From assembly GCA_910589415.1 (NCBI GenBank), contig OU342633.1, positions 14,236,858 to 14,300,857 on the forward strand: a stretch of 64,000 bases of DNA, written 5' to 3'. Origin of the DNA: Malachius bipustulatus (Eukaryota > Arthropoda > Insecta > Coleoptera > Melyridae). The notes beneath the pieces are model-generated. The model was given only the letters and a program-made list of their open reading frames with translations, was not told where the DNA came from and made no database searches. Every line of letters starts with the position of its first letter. Within the stretch, counting starts at the first letter, position 1. This document shows positions 50,341-61,976 of this stretch, one piece after another. The translations under genes were made by a program, and so were the position numbers.

Positions 50341-50930
50341 TATGGTATATAAATATATTTATTTTGTAAATAAATTTACAAAAAAAAGAAAAAAAATTTC
50401 TCGCTGAGTTGCGCCAGTAACATTCAATATTATAGATTTTGATTTTGTACGGCCACAAACAATTTTTTTTTGCAATATCGCTACAAACACTCCTTAGTAT
50501 AAGAGCTGGAAAATGTTCCATTAATTTAATTGGTAAATTGTGTTCTGCAATGAATCCGGCAATTCTTATAACACTTTCTTTTGCTTTTGAATCGACATCT
50601 TTGTCTTTTGACTGGGAACTAAAAAGGTCTGTTATAGACTTTTGTCCTACAATAGCTGCAGATGCTTGAATATGTTTTTCTCGTGCAGCGTGCTTAATGG
50701 CATCCGCTTTTCCATGTGTGATTTTTAAATCACATCGACATGCATTGCACCTTGAAATTGATCAAAACGATATACTAATTGAAATAATTTTAATCTAATT
50801 GACAAACTTACCAACCATATGATGACCCTTTTTTACTAACTTTCAACCACTTCATCCCCTTCTCCCATTCTGATTTATATTTTTGTTCATAAGTTACCTT
50901 CTTTCTTATTAGCTTTTTATAATTCAGTAA
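50315..50930 (-). CDS. BED-type zinc-finger protein, hAT-like N-terminal part
   Basis: Exon 1 (about 50930-50812) encodes YKSEWEKGMKWLKVSKKGSS. A 61-bp intron (GTAAGT donor, TTTCAAG acceptor) restores phase at 50750. Exon 2 then reads CNACRCDLKITHGKADAIKH (CxxC then His spacing of a BED finger), SITDLFSSQSKDKD, and IAGFIAEHNLPIKLMEHFPA, typical of hAT-derived or ZMYM-like proteins. The frame ends at 50315, but family similarity is lost after about 50465. The remainder of a hAT transposase is absent. Exact start unknown. Confidence 0.6.
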
Positions 50931-52099
50931 TCAGTACCTACGTACGCAATAAGAAAATAAGATTCAGGATTTGGAAAGGCAACAATATAACTCAAGTCTT
51001 TTACTAGCTATGGGATTAACCGGATTATTCTTTGTTGAGTCAATTAAAAACCCATTACACACCAACAGAGCTCTGTTGTTGTAAAAGGAAATTATTATTA
51101 GGCATACCTACATAAAAACTAAATACAAACTACAATTGCACTAATATTTACACTACTTTCTACTAGATGGCGCTCATAATAATTATTACAGTTTTGCATG
51201 TTTAAATATTAAAGTTAGGTACCTAGATTAATCGAAGTTATTACACTGTGCAGATTTATTTGAATATGTTTAAATAAATGATTTTGAGTTTTAGGTATTA
51301 GTTAAATCGTGAGATCGTGAGATCTTCATTGAAATCGGTAGATCTCACGATTTATCGTGAGTTTTGGCATCACTGATTATATGCCGAAAAATACCTCTAC
51401 ATGAGGATCAGTAGAGCTTATAGAGCAATAAGCTTTTGTAGTTTAACAACTTTTTATATTCTGTGCTCTTGCCCCAAAATTCACTCCTTATCTGAGAAAT
51501 GACTCAAAGTTGCTACGATATAAATAGTACCATCATAGTGTCCGTTCCCAGAACGCGAGAGACTGTTCTAAGGCTGTAAATAGCAGAATTTAACCCCAGG
51601 CAGTAACTTCAATATAGCGGCACCAATTTAGATTTTCATCAACATACAGGGTGGTCACTTTCAACTGGATCACCATCATTGGGATCTCCTAATCCATGAA
51701 AGATACATAGTCGGTTAAATTAGAGCACATTGCTAGCTTCCGTAAGTTGATGTGTCACGGACACAGTGGGACAGCAAACAACTATCTCTATCTATTTTGT
51801 AGAGTACCTCGACCGCGTTGTGCGCACGCGTCACGAGTCAGGTAGTCGAATCTGATGGCTTGTAGACGTGTTCAATTCTCGTACATGCGCATAGGACTCG
51901 AAGTACATTCGACGAGCTAAAGATAGAAAGATATGTCTGCGCCGTGGTATTTCTGTCCATCTCCAGACCCCCACTAGTAATATAGTAGTATTAAATATAT
52001 GCATATAATATAGAAATTAAATTCTGGCCAAAATGTAGAACACATTTCACAATGTTTCTCCAGAGACGTGAACCGGCAATGTAGCGGATCAGCAACAAT
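50931..52099. other. No gene seen
   Basis: Bases 51310-51365 hold a small palindrome around GAGATC...GATCTC. Bases 51645-51990 are GC-richer, with repeated GACAG and TATCT-type phrases but no clear ends. No gene. Confidence 0.35.
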
Positions 52100-53450
52100 G
52101 AGAGACCAACGTTGCTGCAGTTACAAATTAAAGAACCACCGCAATCATATTCACTGCGTGAAAAATGCGATACGACGGTATAATCTATGCGCTATAGTAA
52201 AATTACTAATTTCTGTGTCACATAGCCAGTGTTCGACATAGCATAGAAAAGAAAACATATTACAGTTCTGATAAAGTAGCGCATTCAATTCATCGATCGT
52301 ATTTATGAGCGACTGGATGTTCAAAACTAATGACAGTGATGAATCAGCCGGGCAGAGATAATCTCGCAGCCTCAGTAGCTACACATCGGGATTGATATCT
52401 ATTTTATGCCGGTTGATAAGGGTTTTCTGATAAAATATCGACTCATCGCCCTCTAGAGGTTGTCAGCATATATGGTCACCTTGAAAGACGTGTAAACTTC
52501 CGGCATCTCGAATTCAGTTTTTCCACTCGTACCTCATCGAAATGGGCTTTCATAAATTTCAACGGATCATCCTTCGTCGTATCAGGTGCTAATCTCGAGA
52601 CGTGGAGATGTGTCAACGAGGGAACTTCCTTCAGCAGGCAACTACCGCTGCCACCGACTGATTTGCTACAAGTTATAACGTTCCCCTGTTTACGTCGAGC
52701 TCTTCCCTGCACACGCCGCTCATCTTCCGGCATATCCGTATTTTTACTATTTCTCAATGAGATGGAATTACTGCCTATAGACGAAGCATTCTCCTTCATA
52801 TTAATTAACTTCTTGGTTTTGGCATCTCGCTGAACACTATGTAGCGCTGCTTAAACGCAGATCCAGTGAAATCAGTTGTTCTGGGTGGGTTTCCAGTGTG
52901 CTGGCGATTATTGATAACCACATTGGCAATGTTTACATTTTTTTCTTGCGCTGAGCGGTAGAAGAACCGAGTGCCGATAATGATGAAGTTTACGTCTTTC
53001 TCTCTCATGTCCACTGTTTGATACTTGCTTTCTCTTGCTCCAGTCGTAGTAGTCAAAAGTTTGAACTGCTGCTTCAACAGTTCAAGATGCTCTCGCAACT
53101 GTTCGATTATAATGTCTTTTTGCTTAATGATGTATTGGAACGCACGAATATCAATTGTATTGCCTTCCTTTTCGGCCTGAGAAAACTTTTAGTAGCCTTT
53201 TAGTAGCCTTCTCTTCTTCATGATTTCTTGTTTATAATTATTGTATTGCTTGAAACAGACAATAATTATTATTGCTCTGTTTGTGTCCGTCACTTTATTT
53301 TCCAAGCGATAGCAGGTTTCAATATCATATTCTTTAAATTCTAATTTTATATTTTCATTTATTTCTTCAAATATATTTTCTCCTGAGTTTCCCTCTGGTA
53401 CTCCATGAATTCTTATATTATTTCTTCTTGAAATATTTCTGGTTTAATAA
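52100..53450 (-). pseudogene. LINE ORF1 and start of ORF2 (CR1/Jockey-like), degraded
   Basis: At 53440-53200 an RRM-like ORF1 core reads NNIRIHGVPEGNSGEN, ETCYRLENKV. From 53190 a coiled coil follows: FQYIIKQKDIIIEQLREHLE. Frame 53098-52805 continues NFIIIGTRFFYRSAQE. Frame 52799-52476 has LTHLHVSRLAPDTTKDD and DEVRVEKLNSRC, the C-terminal RRM-like part of many insect LINE ORF1 proteins. At 52345-52150 LNIQSLINTIDELNALL and YVEHWL are the start of an endonuclease. The 53200 and 53190 parts may come from two different elements. RT is missing. Confidence 0.55.
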
Positions 53451-53702
53451 ATAGCCGTAGTCATCCACTAGTGTTTTTATTTTGCTGGCAAAACTGATAA
53501 GGTCTCTTCTTTAAGTGCTGGTGTGTTGAACGTTGAAAGTTTGTCGCCGTATACTAGCTCGCAAAGCGATGATGGAATATGAACGAAATAACCAATTTGC
53601 TATCCATTCAATTATATCCTGGTAAACTTTGCAAGATGTGCTGTTAGCCATGTGGTCACCCTTACACAAGTTTGCACATTTGTGTTCGCCTTTTTCGGCT
53701 TT

Positions 53703-54250
53703 TTAGCAGCTTTTTGTTTCATGGCTGCCAGCACATTTTAAACATTTCGCTTCGGTATAACAATTTGAAGTGATATGGCCCCAGGCCTGACATTTATGAC
53801 ACTGAGCGATGCCTTTTTTGTTTACATGTCGTTCCCATGTGACTCTTGTGTGATATATTATAGGCCATCGGCTTTTCGTTTTCATTGGGAAAATATATTT
53901 AACCGTGAGAGAGTGATCATCTCTGAGACTATTCTTAATGTCTTCCACTGTTACATTACTTCCTAGGCCTCATAGGATGAATAAATGTTGTCCTCCGGTA
54001 AAGTTAAGATATGGAACGAAGCTTTTTCTTGTCTGGCTGCTTCTGCAAAAGCTGACGAATCGGTTTGTTTTGGGCGAAAAACACATTGTTAGTGTTTTTA
54101 CAATATTTAATTTCGAAGCGTTCGTTTGTATATTGTTTTATTTTATTTACCAGGCCCTTATGCGGTTGCTGATGTTGCCATTCAAAACTATGGGTGGCGG
54201 GCGTTTATATTTTTTTTACCAATTCTTCCGTTTCTTCAGTGAATGACATG
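53703..54250 (-). pseudogene. Jockey-like LINE gag (ORF1) fragment
   Basis: The frame 53948-53703 has VTWERHVNKKGIAQCHKCQA then WGHITSNC and AKCLKCAGSHETKSC, CCHC knuckles of Jockey-type ORF1 proteins. Upstream pieces near 54060-53970 give RSSQTRKSFVPY. Frame broken by stops further up. The stop right after the last knuckle truncates it. Confidence 0.6.
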
Positions 54251-55291
54251 CCATCATCGTCTGTGTCATGAGATTTGCTAGTGGCTGCAATTTGTTTTTC
54301 GTTTCCGGGAATGATTGAGATTGAGTGACTTGGTTCCCTTTCTTTCTAATTTTGTTTTTCATTGTAGATGTAGAGCTGATTTTTATCTTCTTCAAATTTG
54401 GTTCGTCCTCTTTGACTTGAGGAATTCTTCAAGAATTAGGTCTTTGAGAGACTTGTTACTGTTGGATTGTTTCGCGTTTTCTACTGCTATGCTGCTTAAT
54501 AGATTTTTTTTTGTAAATTTTTTATATCTGTGCTGGATTGTGGTTTTCCATTTAGTTCAAACACATTGTTTTATAAAACAGTTTTTTTCTGGAGACATGC
54601 CTCACGGATAAGATGTTTTGTATGCTTATGGCTTTGCGTGTGATTTATTTCAAAACCGCACGTGCTTCGTCTTCCCTTCACTATACTATGCACCGACACC
54701 GTAGGTAGGTATATAACTACTCATTTTCACTTTCTACGCACCGCTCTCTTCGAGGGTTAGACAGGGTTGCTCAAGAAACACCGGATCACAGCCATTTTTG
54801 AGAAAATCGGGAAAAAAGATTCCAATATGCGGCGTAATTTTCATTGTCTTAATTTTGTTGTAACTTAATTTTATCATTTACGTTATTTTTATTTATTCAA
54901 CTCAAGGCAATAATAAACATGATGTCACAAATTGAAACCTTTTGCTCGATTTTCTCGAAAATGACTTAACAGAATTAAAATGTAACTCCAGCAACAGAAA
55001 CAGCTGTTCAATCCTAACAAATTATTAGTTAAACAAAACTAAAATAAATTTTTACAAATACCAATTCTACACCCTGTTTAAGTAATCTCGATGTTTGTTT
55101 TTGATTATGTGTTTCTCTTTTTGTGCTCTTTATGATGGGCATAGATATACAATTTTTTATCTTTTATGTATATCTCTGTATATGTATTATGTCCTTGTTT
55201 ATAATTTGTAAGATCCATAAAATGATGTGCTAGAAGTACGATAAATAAATAAGCTGAAACTCACCCGATGTATGTATTTGTGTATGCTTAT
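54251..55291. other. No gene seen
   Basis: T-rich minus-strand continuation of the LINE leader (to about 54600), then AT-rich sequence without recognised features. Confidence 0.3.
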
Positions 55292-56940
55292 ACAGGCTGT
55301 CCCAAAACTCAACGTCATTCCTTGAATGGCTAATAGGCCAACTCATGATTGACCAGAATATCATAAGATGATCTCAGCAAAAAATTGTTTATTTTAGAGA
55401 TAATGGGACTTTAATGAATTTTGTGAAAATCGATACCTTAGATCTGTTTTTCGGGTGTCACAGTTACAAAATTTCATATTCTTACATTCTTAATTTTGTT
55501 ACGCAATGCTGAATAGCCTCATTAATGATTAAGTGCCGAAGAAATATTCTTGTGCTGTTCCTTTTAGGAAAATTACTAATCTTTATGCCCGATTGAAAAT
55601 TTTTGTTTTTTCATGACACAACTTTGTCACTTCATAAAATAAACATAAGTTACATGAAAAAAAATACCCCGTGAACCTGGTAAGTTATTCCTAAGAATGG
55701 CTCATTTGATCTAGTTTCTGCAATGGTGTAATATTTTGTATGCTTTACTTTAGAAAAAAAAAATTTCTGCTTGACTGCAAAAGGAGCGCATTGTGAAATT
55801 ATATCACTAATTAGGTATTTGAATTAAAACACGTGTTAAATTACAGTAAAAAGTGTTTATTGAAAACTAAACAAAACACAAATGAAAATCAAAGGATGTT
55901 TTCAAATTGCCTGCCACCAAGTCGAATACAAGCGTTGCATGTTTTTAAAAATGATCTTGTTATCTGTCTTTCACTTTCAGCGACGTTCGATTGTTGTGCA
56001 GCTTCAAAAATAAGCTGTCTCAATTACTTTTCATCATTTTTTGGTGTTGAATAGACTTTCTCCTTCAGACAACCCCAGTAATAAAAATCTAGTAAATTTA
56101 ATTCCGGAAATCGGGGAGGCCACAAAATGGGAGCCAGACGGCCGACCATCTCTGTGGAAAAGTTTGGTTTAAATAATCTCTTACTGCTAGTGCGTGATGA
56201 GGTGGACAACCGTAATTTTGGAACCACATTTCCCTGCGTGTGATCAAAGGAACATCTTCCAGAAGATTTGACAGTTCATGTTCTGAGAAATCTTGATAAG
56301 TTTCTCCATTTAGATTTTCAGGAAGTATAAAAGGGCCAATTATTTGCCCGTTCAAAATTCCGGTCAATAGATTAATTTTGAAGCGATACTGTGACTTTTG
56401 TTCTCGCATCGAATGCTAGTTTTCAACAGCATAACAATGAAGATAGTGCTTGTTCATGAATCCGTCTTTTTTTAATGTGCTTTCATCTGTTCATAAAACA
56501 TTATCTAGGAACTCTGGGTTTCTTTTATGTTTTCGTAACATTTTCCAGCAAAGTTGAACCGCACGTTGTGCATAATCACGAGATAGCAAAGCTTTTACAC
56601 ATTGCACGTGATATGGATGGTACTGAAACCGTCGTGTAAGTAATTCGGTTTACAGTGGATTTCGGTATCCACTAATTCGGTACCCTGTACGGCGTTCAAT
56701 TACTCGCGCCAAAGTAGTCAGATCATTGTCAATCTCTTGTAATACTACTTCATCTCGATCCATACGTGGTTTTCCTGTCCCAGCTCTATTAGAAGGCATT
56801 CTACCTTCCGCATACGCTTGGTGAAGATTTATGAAGACGCGATGATAAGGATATCTCAAAGCATCCGGATATCTTTCGCGGTACAGTCTAGCTGCAGCAG
56901 CACCATTTCCTTTGCATTCTCCATAAATGTAATGCATGTT
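55292..56940 (-). mobile_element. Mariner-like DNA transposon, decayed
   Basis: The 3' end has TACAGGCTGTCCCAAAACTC (55291 on), a typical TA+CAGG terminus. The matching 5' terminus was not found above 56940, so the element is truncated there or its TIR is too worn. It contains the transposase pieces listed next. Confidence 0.6.
56024..56937 (-). pseudogene. Mariner-like transposase, frameshifted
   Basis: Frame 56937-56650: MHYIYGECKGNGAAAARLYR, HRVFINLHQ and the HTH-like part. A middle section has a WTDEST-like block (first Asp). Frame 56409-56098: ILNGQIIGPFILPENLNGE, LLEDVPLITRREMWFQNYGC, where HDGAPAH is usual; the second Asp is replaced by Tyr. Then PRFPELNLLDFYYWGCLKEK in the shifted frame to 56024. 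Several shifts and the lost Asp mean it is inactive. Confidence 0.7.
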
Positions 56941-57185
56941 ACAGTATTCTTGAGAAGGATACTGTCAAGTAGGCACAAATGCCGGAATAATTTAATATTG
57001 ATATTTCATAATAATTACAGAACGCCACAGCAAGCAAGTAATTCAGGTCAGGTCAACATGATTGTTGTTGTAATAGTCGATATTTCAAAATTATTAATAA
57101 AAGCTAACTTGCAAGCTTGATATAAAATTGGGGAAAATAGGTGATTGACTTGCTGACTTAATCAGAAAAGTTTAAATAAAAGAAT

Positions 57186-57430
57186 TGACTCTCCAATTGA
57201 AGGGGGCTCTCCGTCTCCGCTCGCGGAGGTAGTAAGTGGCCCGCACTCTGCGAGCCAAAGTGAATCTGGCACTCCGCTAGTTAAGCGGGCATACTGGGCA
57301 ATAAGGGCAAGTACTATCTCAGTGCGTTTAGTGAAGTGAGTACAAAAGTGTCCCTCAAGAGTCTACCCTAATAATCGGAAAAGCTGAGCCCACTCCTTAG
57401 ACCGACTGGGTCTTCTAACATGTAAGTACC
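57186..57430. other. GC-rich segment of unknown origin
   Basis: About 245 bp with clearly higher GC than the surroundings, containing short palindromes (CTCCGCTCGCGGAG). No ORF. Could be the leader of a LINE or a SINE, but no promoter boxes were identified. Confidence 0.3.
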
Positions 57431-57638
57431 TCTTTTTGGGTGTACCAAATTATAGTAGGTGAGAGATATTTGATTGGCGAGTTTTTCATTAACTGTTGTT
57501 TACTAGGGCTCCACAGGTTTGAGTCATTGTAGGTGTATGTAAACATTGTTGATTCTAACATTTCATATTTTATGTAATAAATTGGGTGTTTTTTTTTTAA
57601 ATACCATTTTTTTACCCCTAACCCCCCTTTAATTCGCG

Positions 57639-57722
57639 ACATATGGCGGAGGCACCGCCTTCGCGGTGTGACATATGGTGGAGGCGTCGCCTTCGCGGTG
57701 TGACATATGGTGGAGGCGCCTC
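57639..57722. repeat. 32-bp tandem repeat, 2.6 copies
   Basis: Units start at 57639, 57671 and 57703 with ACATATGGNGGAGGC and contain the inverted pair CGCCTTCGCGG. Units 1 and 2 differ at three positions; unit 3 is cut short. Confidence 0.85.
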
Positions 57723-57724
57723 GC

Positions 57725-58421
57725 TTGATCTCGGGGGTTAAATTTCTCCATAAATTTTTCCCTACAAAAAATGATTATTGCTTTACTTTCTTGCTCTCCT
57801 CAAAGCTAAATTAATTGCTTACAATGGAATTGTGGAATCATGAAATACATACACCTAGCGAATAATTAATAAACGCTCGCTGATAAAGTATTTCACCTAG
57901 TTTTATAAGGATGCAAGCCATGCATTCTGTGGTTCATTTACATTTTAAAACCAAGTCATTCACTTAAAGACGGAATCTATTGCCACCGTATTATGACGGC
58001 ATTATAACATACAGCTGTTCGAGTTTTATTTACTTGGTGTCATATTATTATTATACCTCTTGCATTCCTTAAATGAATGATTTGTGTTTAAAATATCATA
58101 TTACTTATAAAATAAGTATTATTGTTGCGCAAATTTGTGCAGATTATTAAAGCGTCCTTTTATACGCTTTTTACCGAAAGAAAATTCTTTCGGGTTAGCA
58201 CAAATTTGATGTGATAGTTACATTTGTTGGGCACTGTCAAAGCACAATGAGCAAACTCATTGTTTTTTTTTTCACGTGCTTTTTTCATTTTTTTTTTATA
58301 GTTCTTTTAAATACTACAGTCAGTAAATTACTACCCAGCAATTATGTAGTAAAGTTAAAATAATGTAGGTATGACACAACTGGAAAATTTCAGTCTTGAG
58401 TAGAGTGATATAGCATTATAG
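57725..58421. other. No gene seen
   Basis: AT-rich flank of the DNA transposon; small inverted phrase AGAAAATTCTTTC near 58180. The left flank ends TAGCATTATAG. Confidence 0.35.
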
Positions 58422-58680
58422 CGTCGCTCGGACTGCAAAACCACGTATTTGAATTTCACATAATTTTACAGTAGATACAAAAAACAGTTGTTTCAGTAAA
58501 ATCAAAGCACAAAGACAGATTTTTTTATTTAAATATAAAGCGCAACAATTTCTTACATGGCACAATACTTTTTGATTGAAATCGAAGGTTTGTATTATTT
58601 TTTTTTTTGAAAAATTTCATATACGTGGTTTTGAACAAAAATACTAATATTCACTCAGTCATATACATGGTTTTTATCAG
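58422..58680. repeat. Left TIR and subterminal repeats
   Basis: The TIR (58422-58448) ends AAAACCACGTAT. Its inverse form ATACGTGGTTTTG recurs at 58621, and ATACATGGTTTT at 58663. These are likely transposase-binding repeats. Confidence 0.65.
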
Positions 58681-58924
58681 TTATGTTATGCAATGAAAAT
58701 TGGAAAAATATTTTGCCACACATGTTTTATTGGTTTTAAAAAATTAACAAAATTTATTTCATAAACTTAAAAAAAAATTCTTTATACAACAGACAGTATA
58801 GGTAGGTACAAGATCGCTTATTTTATCTTCATTTACCATTAACAAATTAACAAATAAAATTTCCTGCATAAACTTAACAAAAAAATTCTTCACATAAAAG
58901 ACACAAAGTACAATGTCGTTCTTT

Positions 58925-61210
58925 TTAATGAGAGAGATTGTCATAGTAAGCCCAGAATTGTTTATCTATCACACTCTTCAAGGCTTGAAGATGATTGTAT
59001 TTTTCAGTTTTTATCTTTAGACGAGATTTGTAGAGTTGTTCAGTTTGATAGTCTCCAATCTTTGGTCTTTTTTTAAAATCTTCCCACTCGTCATCATAAT
59101 TCAGTTTGTATTTAATTTCTGCTGAAGGTGAGTACATTAGACAGTGGATGTCCGTTACCTTAGGATCGCCAGGTTTAAAACCAGGTCTTATGCTAGAATA
59201 ATAATGTACCTTTGAAAAGTCTTTGTAGTCCTTATAATCCATGTACCTTACAACATAGGGATTTTTGAAACGAGCTTCCCGACATACTGAAATATAATCA
59301 GTGGGTAGGTAAATATCTCTGTTCTTAAGTCTCTTTTCAATGGTACTGTGAACCGAGTCTACTTCCATTTGGCTATGGCCTTTCTCAAAAAACTTTTGAT
59401 ATACTACTACTTTGTTTTCAATGGCAAATTTTAGCAATGCATTTGATAATACGCAGTTTTTATTCTGATAACCACAGCCATCAGTGTAAATTATAAACTC
59501 TTTGGTATCTGGTATTTTTGATAAGTATGATAATAGATAGTCTATTAACATTGAAGCGAAACTGCTTGCTTCCAGCCCACCTTGAGTCTCATCCCATAGG
59601 TAACACACAACATCGCCATTGCAAAGGTTATACACTGTATAGTTGTGTACCGTCAATTTTGTTTTATAGTAGATGGCACTAGCTTTCAACATGGGTGCGA
59701 GTTTTACTGCTTGAACATCTGCTGTTAGAACTGCTATCCTTCCGTTACTTTCTTTGCAAGCTTTTTTATCTTCTTCCTTGGAGCTGCGTGCTAATTCCTT
59801 TCTTTTTTGATGTGCTGCGAATGTCTCATCACTAATATTGCCGAGTTTATGCCCTATGCAAGTATCGCATTGGTCTTTCCTGGGGCGATAAAATTTTATA
59901 TGTTTCTCTTTTAATGTCTGCCTCAAAACTTTTTCTGAAAATGGTTGTTGCTCATTTTCTTCGCAGTATCTTGTATACTCTCTATAGAGGTCCAATTGAC
60001 TTTGGAAAGTTGGTTCTAAATACAATTGTGATGTAGACGCTCGGCAGTAATGTGAAGGCATCTTTGGTAGTTCTTCTAGAAATTTATTTATCAATTTCTT
60101 TTTAGTTTGAATGCATTTCATTCCTCGTCCTCGTTTTTCCATGGACTTATCCTCATCTGCAATGTTCATTCCAAAGTTTTTTCTGCTGTATTCCCTCACG
60201 GTCCACTCATTTAGGCCCAACGTAGCAAGAAACATTTTTTTGCAAACCCTCATTTTTTCAGTTCCTTTCTTCAGATTATAGACTAATGTTTCATTTCTTC
60301 TTGAGTTTTTTTGTTTTCTTTTGGCCGGTACTGAATCTACTAAACCACTAATGTAAATCCTCTTCATGTCCCAAGTCAAGTCTTTCCAGAATCTTTTAAA
60401 CATCTCAGTCCTTTCCGTTTCATCAAATAAAGAGCACTTGAATACTTTTGACTTTTTGCATTTTGGGGAAACGCAAGCTGGTCCAATTTTTCGGGAACTG
60501 ATGTTTCTCATTAACTTGTATTTTCCGTCTTTATCTTTCATGAGGCCCTTATAGGCTTTACCATGCATACGCAAATATTTATTTTTTGATCGCTCTTCCC
60601 TAGTCAGTAATAATTTAGTTTTTTTCGCAGGCGGTTCTTCATTTTGTAAATCATCATTGTTTGTGTCTGTAATTTCTTCAGCCTGTCCCTGATCATTAGT
60701 CTCTTCTTGGGGATTATTTTCTCCTACAAAATTATCTTCATTTGAATGCCAATCGGTGTCTTCGTCTTCAGTGCTAGGATCACCTTCAATGGGATCATAA
60801 TCTGAATCACCTTTCACTTCATTATTTGAATTGCACTCTTTCAATTCTTCTTCATTTTTAAGACTGTCCTCCACCATTTCGTCCGTACAAAAATTTTGTG
60901 CATCATTTTCGGATAGTACTTCAATTAAAATATTTTCATCTGTATAATACTCGGGTATTTTGTAATTTGGGAACAGGACCGAAGTAGGAGAATGCTCGTC
61001 AGGAAGAAAATTATGATCAGGAGTAACTTCCAGCTGAAAACTGATTTCATTCCCGAGCCCTTCCGTACTTGACAAAAGAACATGGGAATTATTTTTTTCA
61101 TTTTGCTTTTGGCCCTCATTTCTCAGCTCTTCGGTACATGATGTAGAAACGGTATGGTTAACATTTTCTAGTGCTTTAAGCACCAATCTCTTGCCTCTGC
61201 TTAATGACAT
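58925..61210 (-). CDS. DUF7869-type putative DDE/D transposase, intact
   Basis: 761 codons from ATG 61210 without a break. Residues 1-210 are acidic and low-complexity (DSDYDPIEGDPSTEDEDTDW). About 245-270 has a CVSPKCKKSKVFKC zinc-type cluster; 300-345 resembles a DNA-binding helix region (LGLNEWTVREYSRKNF); about 455 has DQCDTCIGH. The C-terminal third looks like an RNase H fold with acidic residues at LTADVQ (Asp 498), IIYTDGCGYQNKN (Asp 577) and QMEVDSVH (Glu 616/Asp 618). The position between TIRs supports a transposase role. Family naming is from memory and the catalytic assignment is inference. No signal peptide or membrane segment. It is the only large gene between the TIRs. Confidence 0.8.
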   Translation of the reverse strand: MSLSRGKRLVLKALENVNHTVSTSCTEELRNEGQKQNEKNNSHVLLSSTEGLGNEISFQLEVTPDHNFLPDEHSPTSVLFPNYKIPEYYTDENILIEVLSENDAQNFCTDEMVEDSLKNEEELKECNSNNEVKGDSDYDPIEGDPSTEDEDTDWHSNEDNFVGENNPQEETNDQGQAEEITDTNNDDLQNEEPPAKKTKLLLTREERSKNKYLRMHGKAYKGLMKDKDGKYKLMRNISSRKIGPACVSPKCKKSKVFKCSLFDETERTEMFKRFWKDLTWDMKRIYISGLVDSVPAKRKQKNSRRNETLVYNLKKGTEKMRVCKKMFLATLGLNEWTVREYSRKNFGMNIADEDKSMEKRGRGMKCIQTKKKLINKFLEELPKMPSHYCRASTSQLYLEPTFQSQLDLYREYTRYCEENEQQPFSEKVLRQTLKEKHIKFYRPRKDQCDTCIGHKLGNISDETFAAHQKRKELARSSKEEDKKACKESNGRIAVLTADVQAVKLAPMLKASAIYYKTKLTVHNYTVYNLCNGDVVCYLWDETQGGLEASSFASMLIDYLLSYLSKIPDTKEFIIYTDGCGYQNKNCVLSNALLKFAIENKVVVYQKFFEKGHSQMEVDSVHSTIEKRLKNRDIYLPTDYISVCREARFKNPYVVRYMDYKDYKDFSKVHYYSSIRPGFKPGDPKVTDIHCLMYSPSAEIKYKLNYDDEWEDFKKRPKIGDYQTEQLYKSRLKIKTEKYNHLQALKSVIDKQFWAYYDNLSH

Positions 61211-61559
61211 CTAGAAGTAAAAAATTACACCTAAGTAAATAAAAAAATTATTGTGCCTGACTTTAAAAAATCGCATAATGTGCTTCCAGAAATTTCACTT
61301 CAAGAATGAATAAAATTAGGTATATCATTATTATAGGTATCATAAAAATTATCGTTATGAAAAACTTTCAGTTTGTAATCTGGTATCAAGGATGTAAAAC
61401 AATCCAGTCTGTTTTTTGAAAAAAAAAATCTCATTCGAGGCAACTAACAGTCCTCTAACAGCAGGGAACCTAGTTTTTGCACTCATCTTAATGAAAAACC
61501 AATTAAAACCCTACGGTTCAGAAGCACGCATTGTGTGAAATGGGCAAATAAAGAGTGTG

Positions 61560-61976
61560 CAAAACCTCGTATTTGTAACTTAAATTATTCAGTTTCAATA
61601 AGCCTATCAAACAATATAAAACTATTTGTAAATTAATTTTGTACCTTCCTACGCTAGCAATACAGCTTATATCTTTTATGTATACATACCTGTTCAAGGA
61701 TTTATGTGCTAAAACTTTCACAATCACAACAAAATTTCCGTAACACAATACGACATCATCTCATAATGCAAGTCATACATAACTGACTGAATATACGAGG
61801 TTATGTTCTAGGTAGTTATATACGAGGTTATGAGCAGCTAAGATTTAGCATTTTACGATCTGAATTCACTTTGAAGGTTTTGCACATATATGCCATATGT
61901 AGTAATGAGTTGAACCAGCCAAAAAACGTATTTTTGTATAAAAGTGCAGATACGTGGTTTTGCAGTCCGAGCGACG
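61560..61976. repeat. Right TIR and subterminal repeats
   Basis: TGCAAAACCTCGTATTT at 61558, two copies of TATACGAGGTTATG about 27 bp apart (around 61792 and 61819), GGTTTTGCA near 61878, and the TIR itself at 61950-61976. All are variants of the ATACGTGGTTTTGCA core. They flank the promoter side of the minus-strand gene. Confidence 0.6.

Larger units (their letters stand above)
58422..61976 (-). mobile_element. Intact 3.56-kb DNA transposon with perfect 27-bp TIRs
   Basis: 58422-58448 and 61950-61976 are exact inverse copies, beginning CGTCGCTCGGAC and ending CCACGTAT. ATAG flanks both sides (58418-58421, 61977-61980), a possible 4-bp target duplication. TAGCATTATAG also occurs on both flanks, at 58411-58421 and 61981-61991. 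One uninterrupted gene fills the middle. Subterminal copies of the TIR's inner part occur at both ends. The structure looks young and complete; the superfamily is not certain. Confidence 0.85.

Noticed and set aside
51645..51990. Possible MITE with ends around GGACACAGTGGGACAG and CTGTCCATC
   Set aside because: The inverted similarity is too patchy to set ends, and no duplication flanks it.
57186..57430. Structured RNA gene in the GC-rich segment
   Set aside because: Short hairpins exist, but no family signature, promoter or terminator was found.
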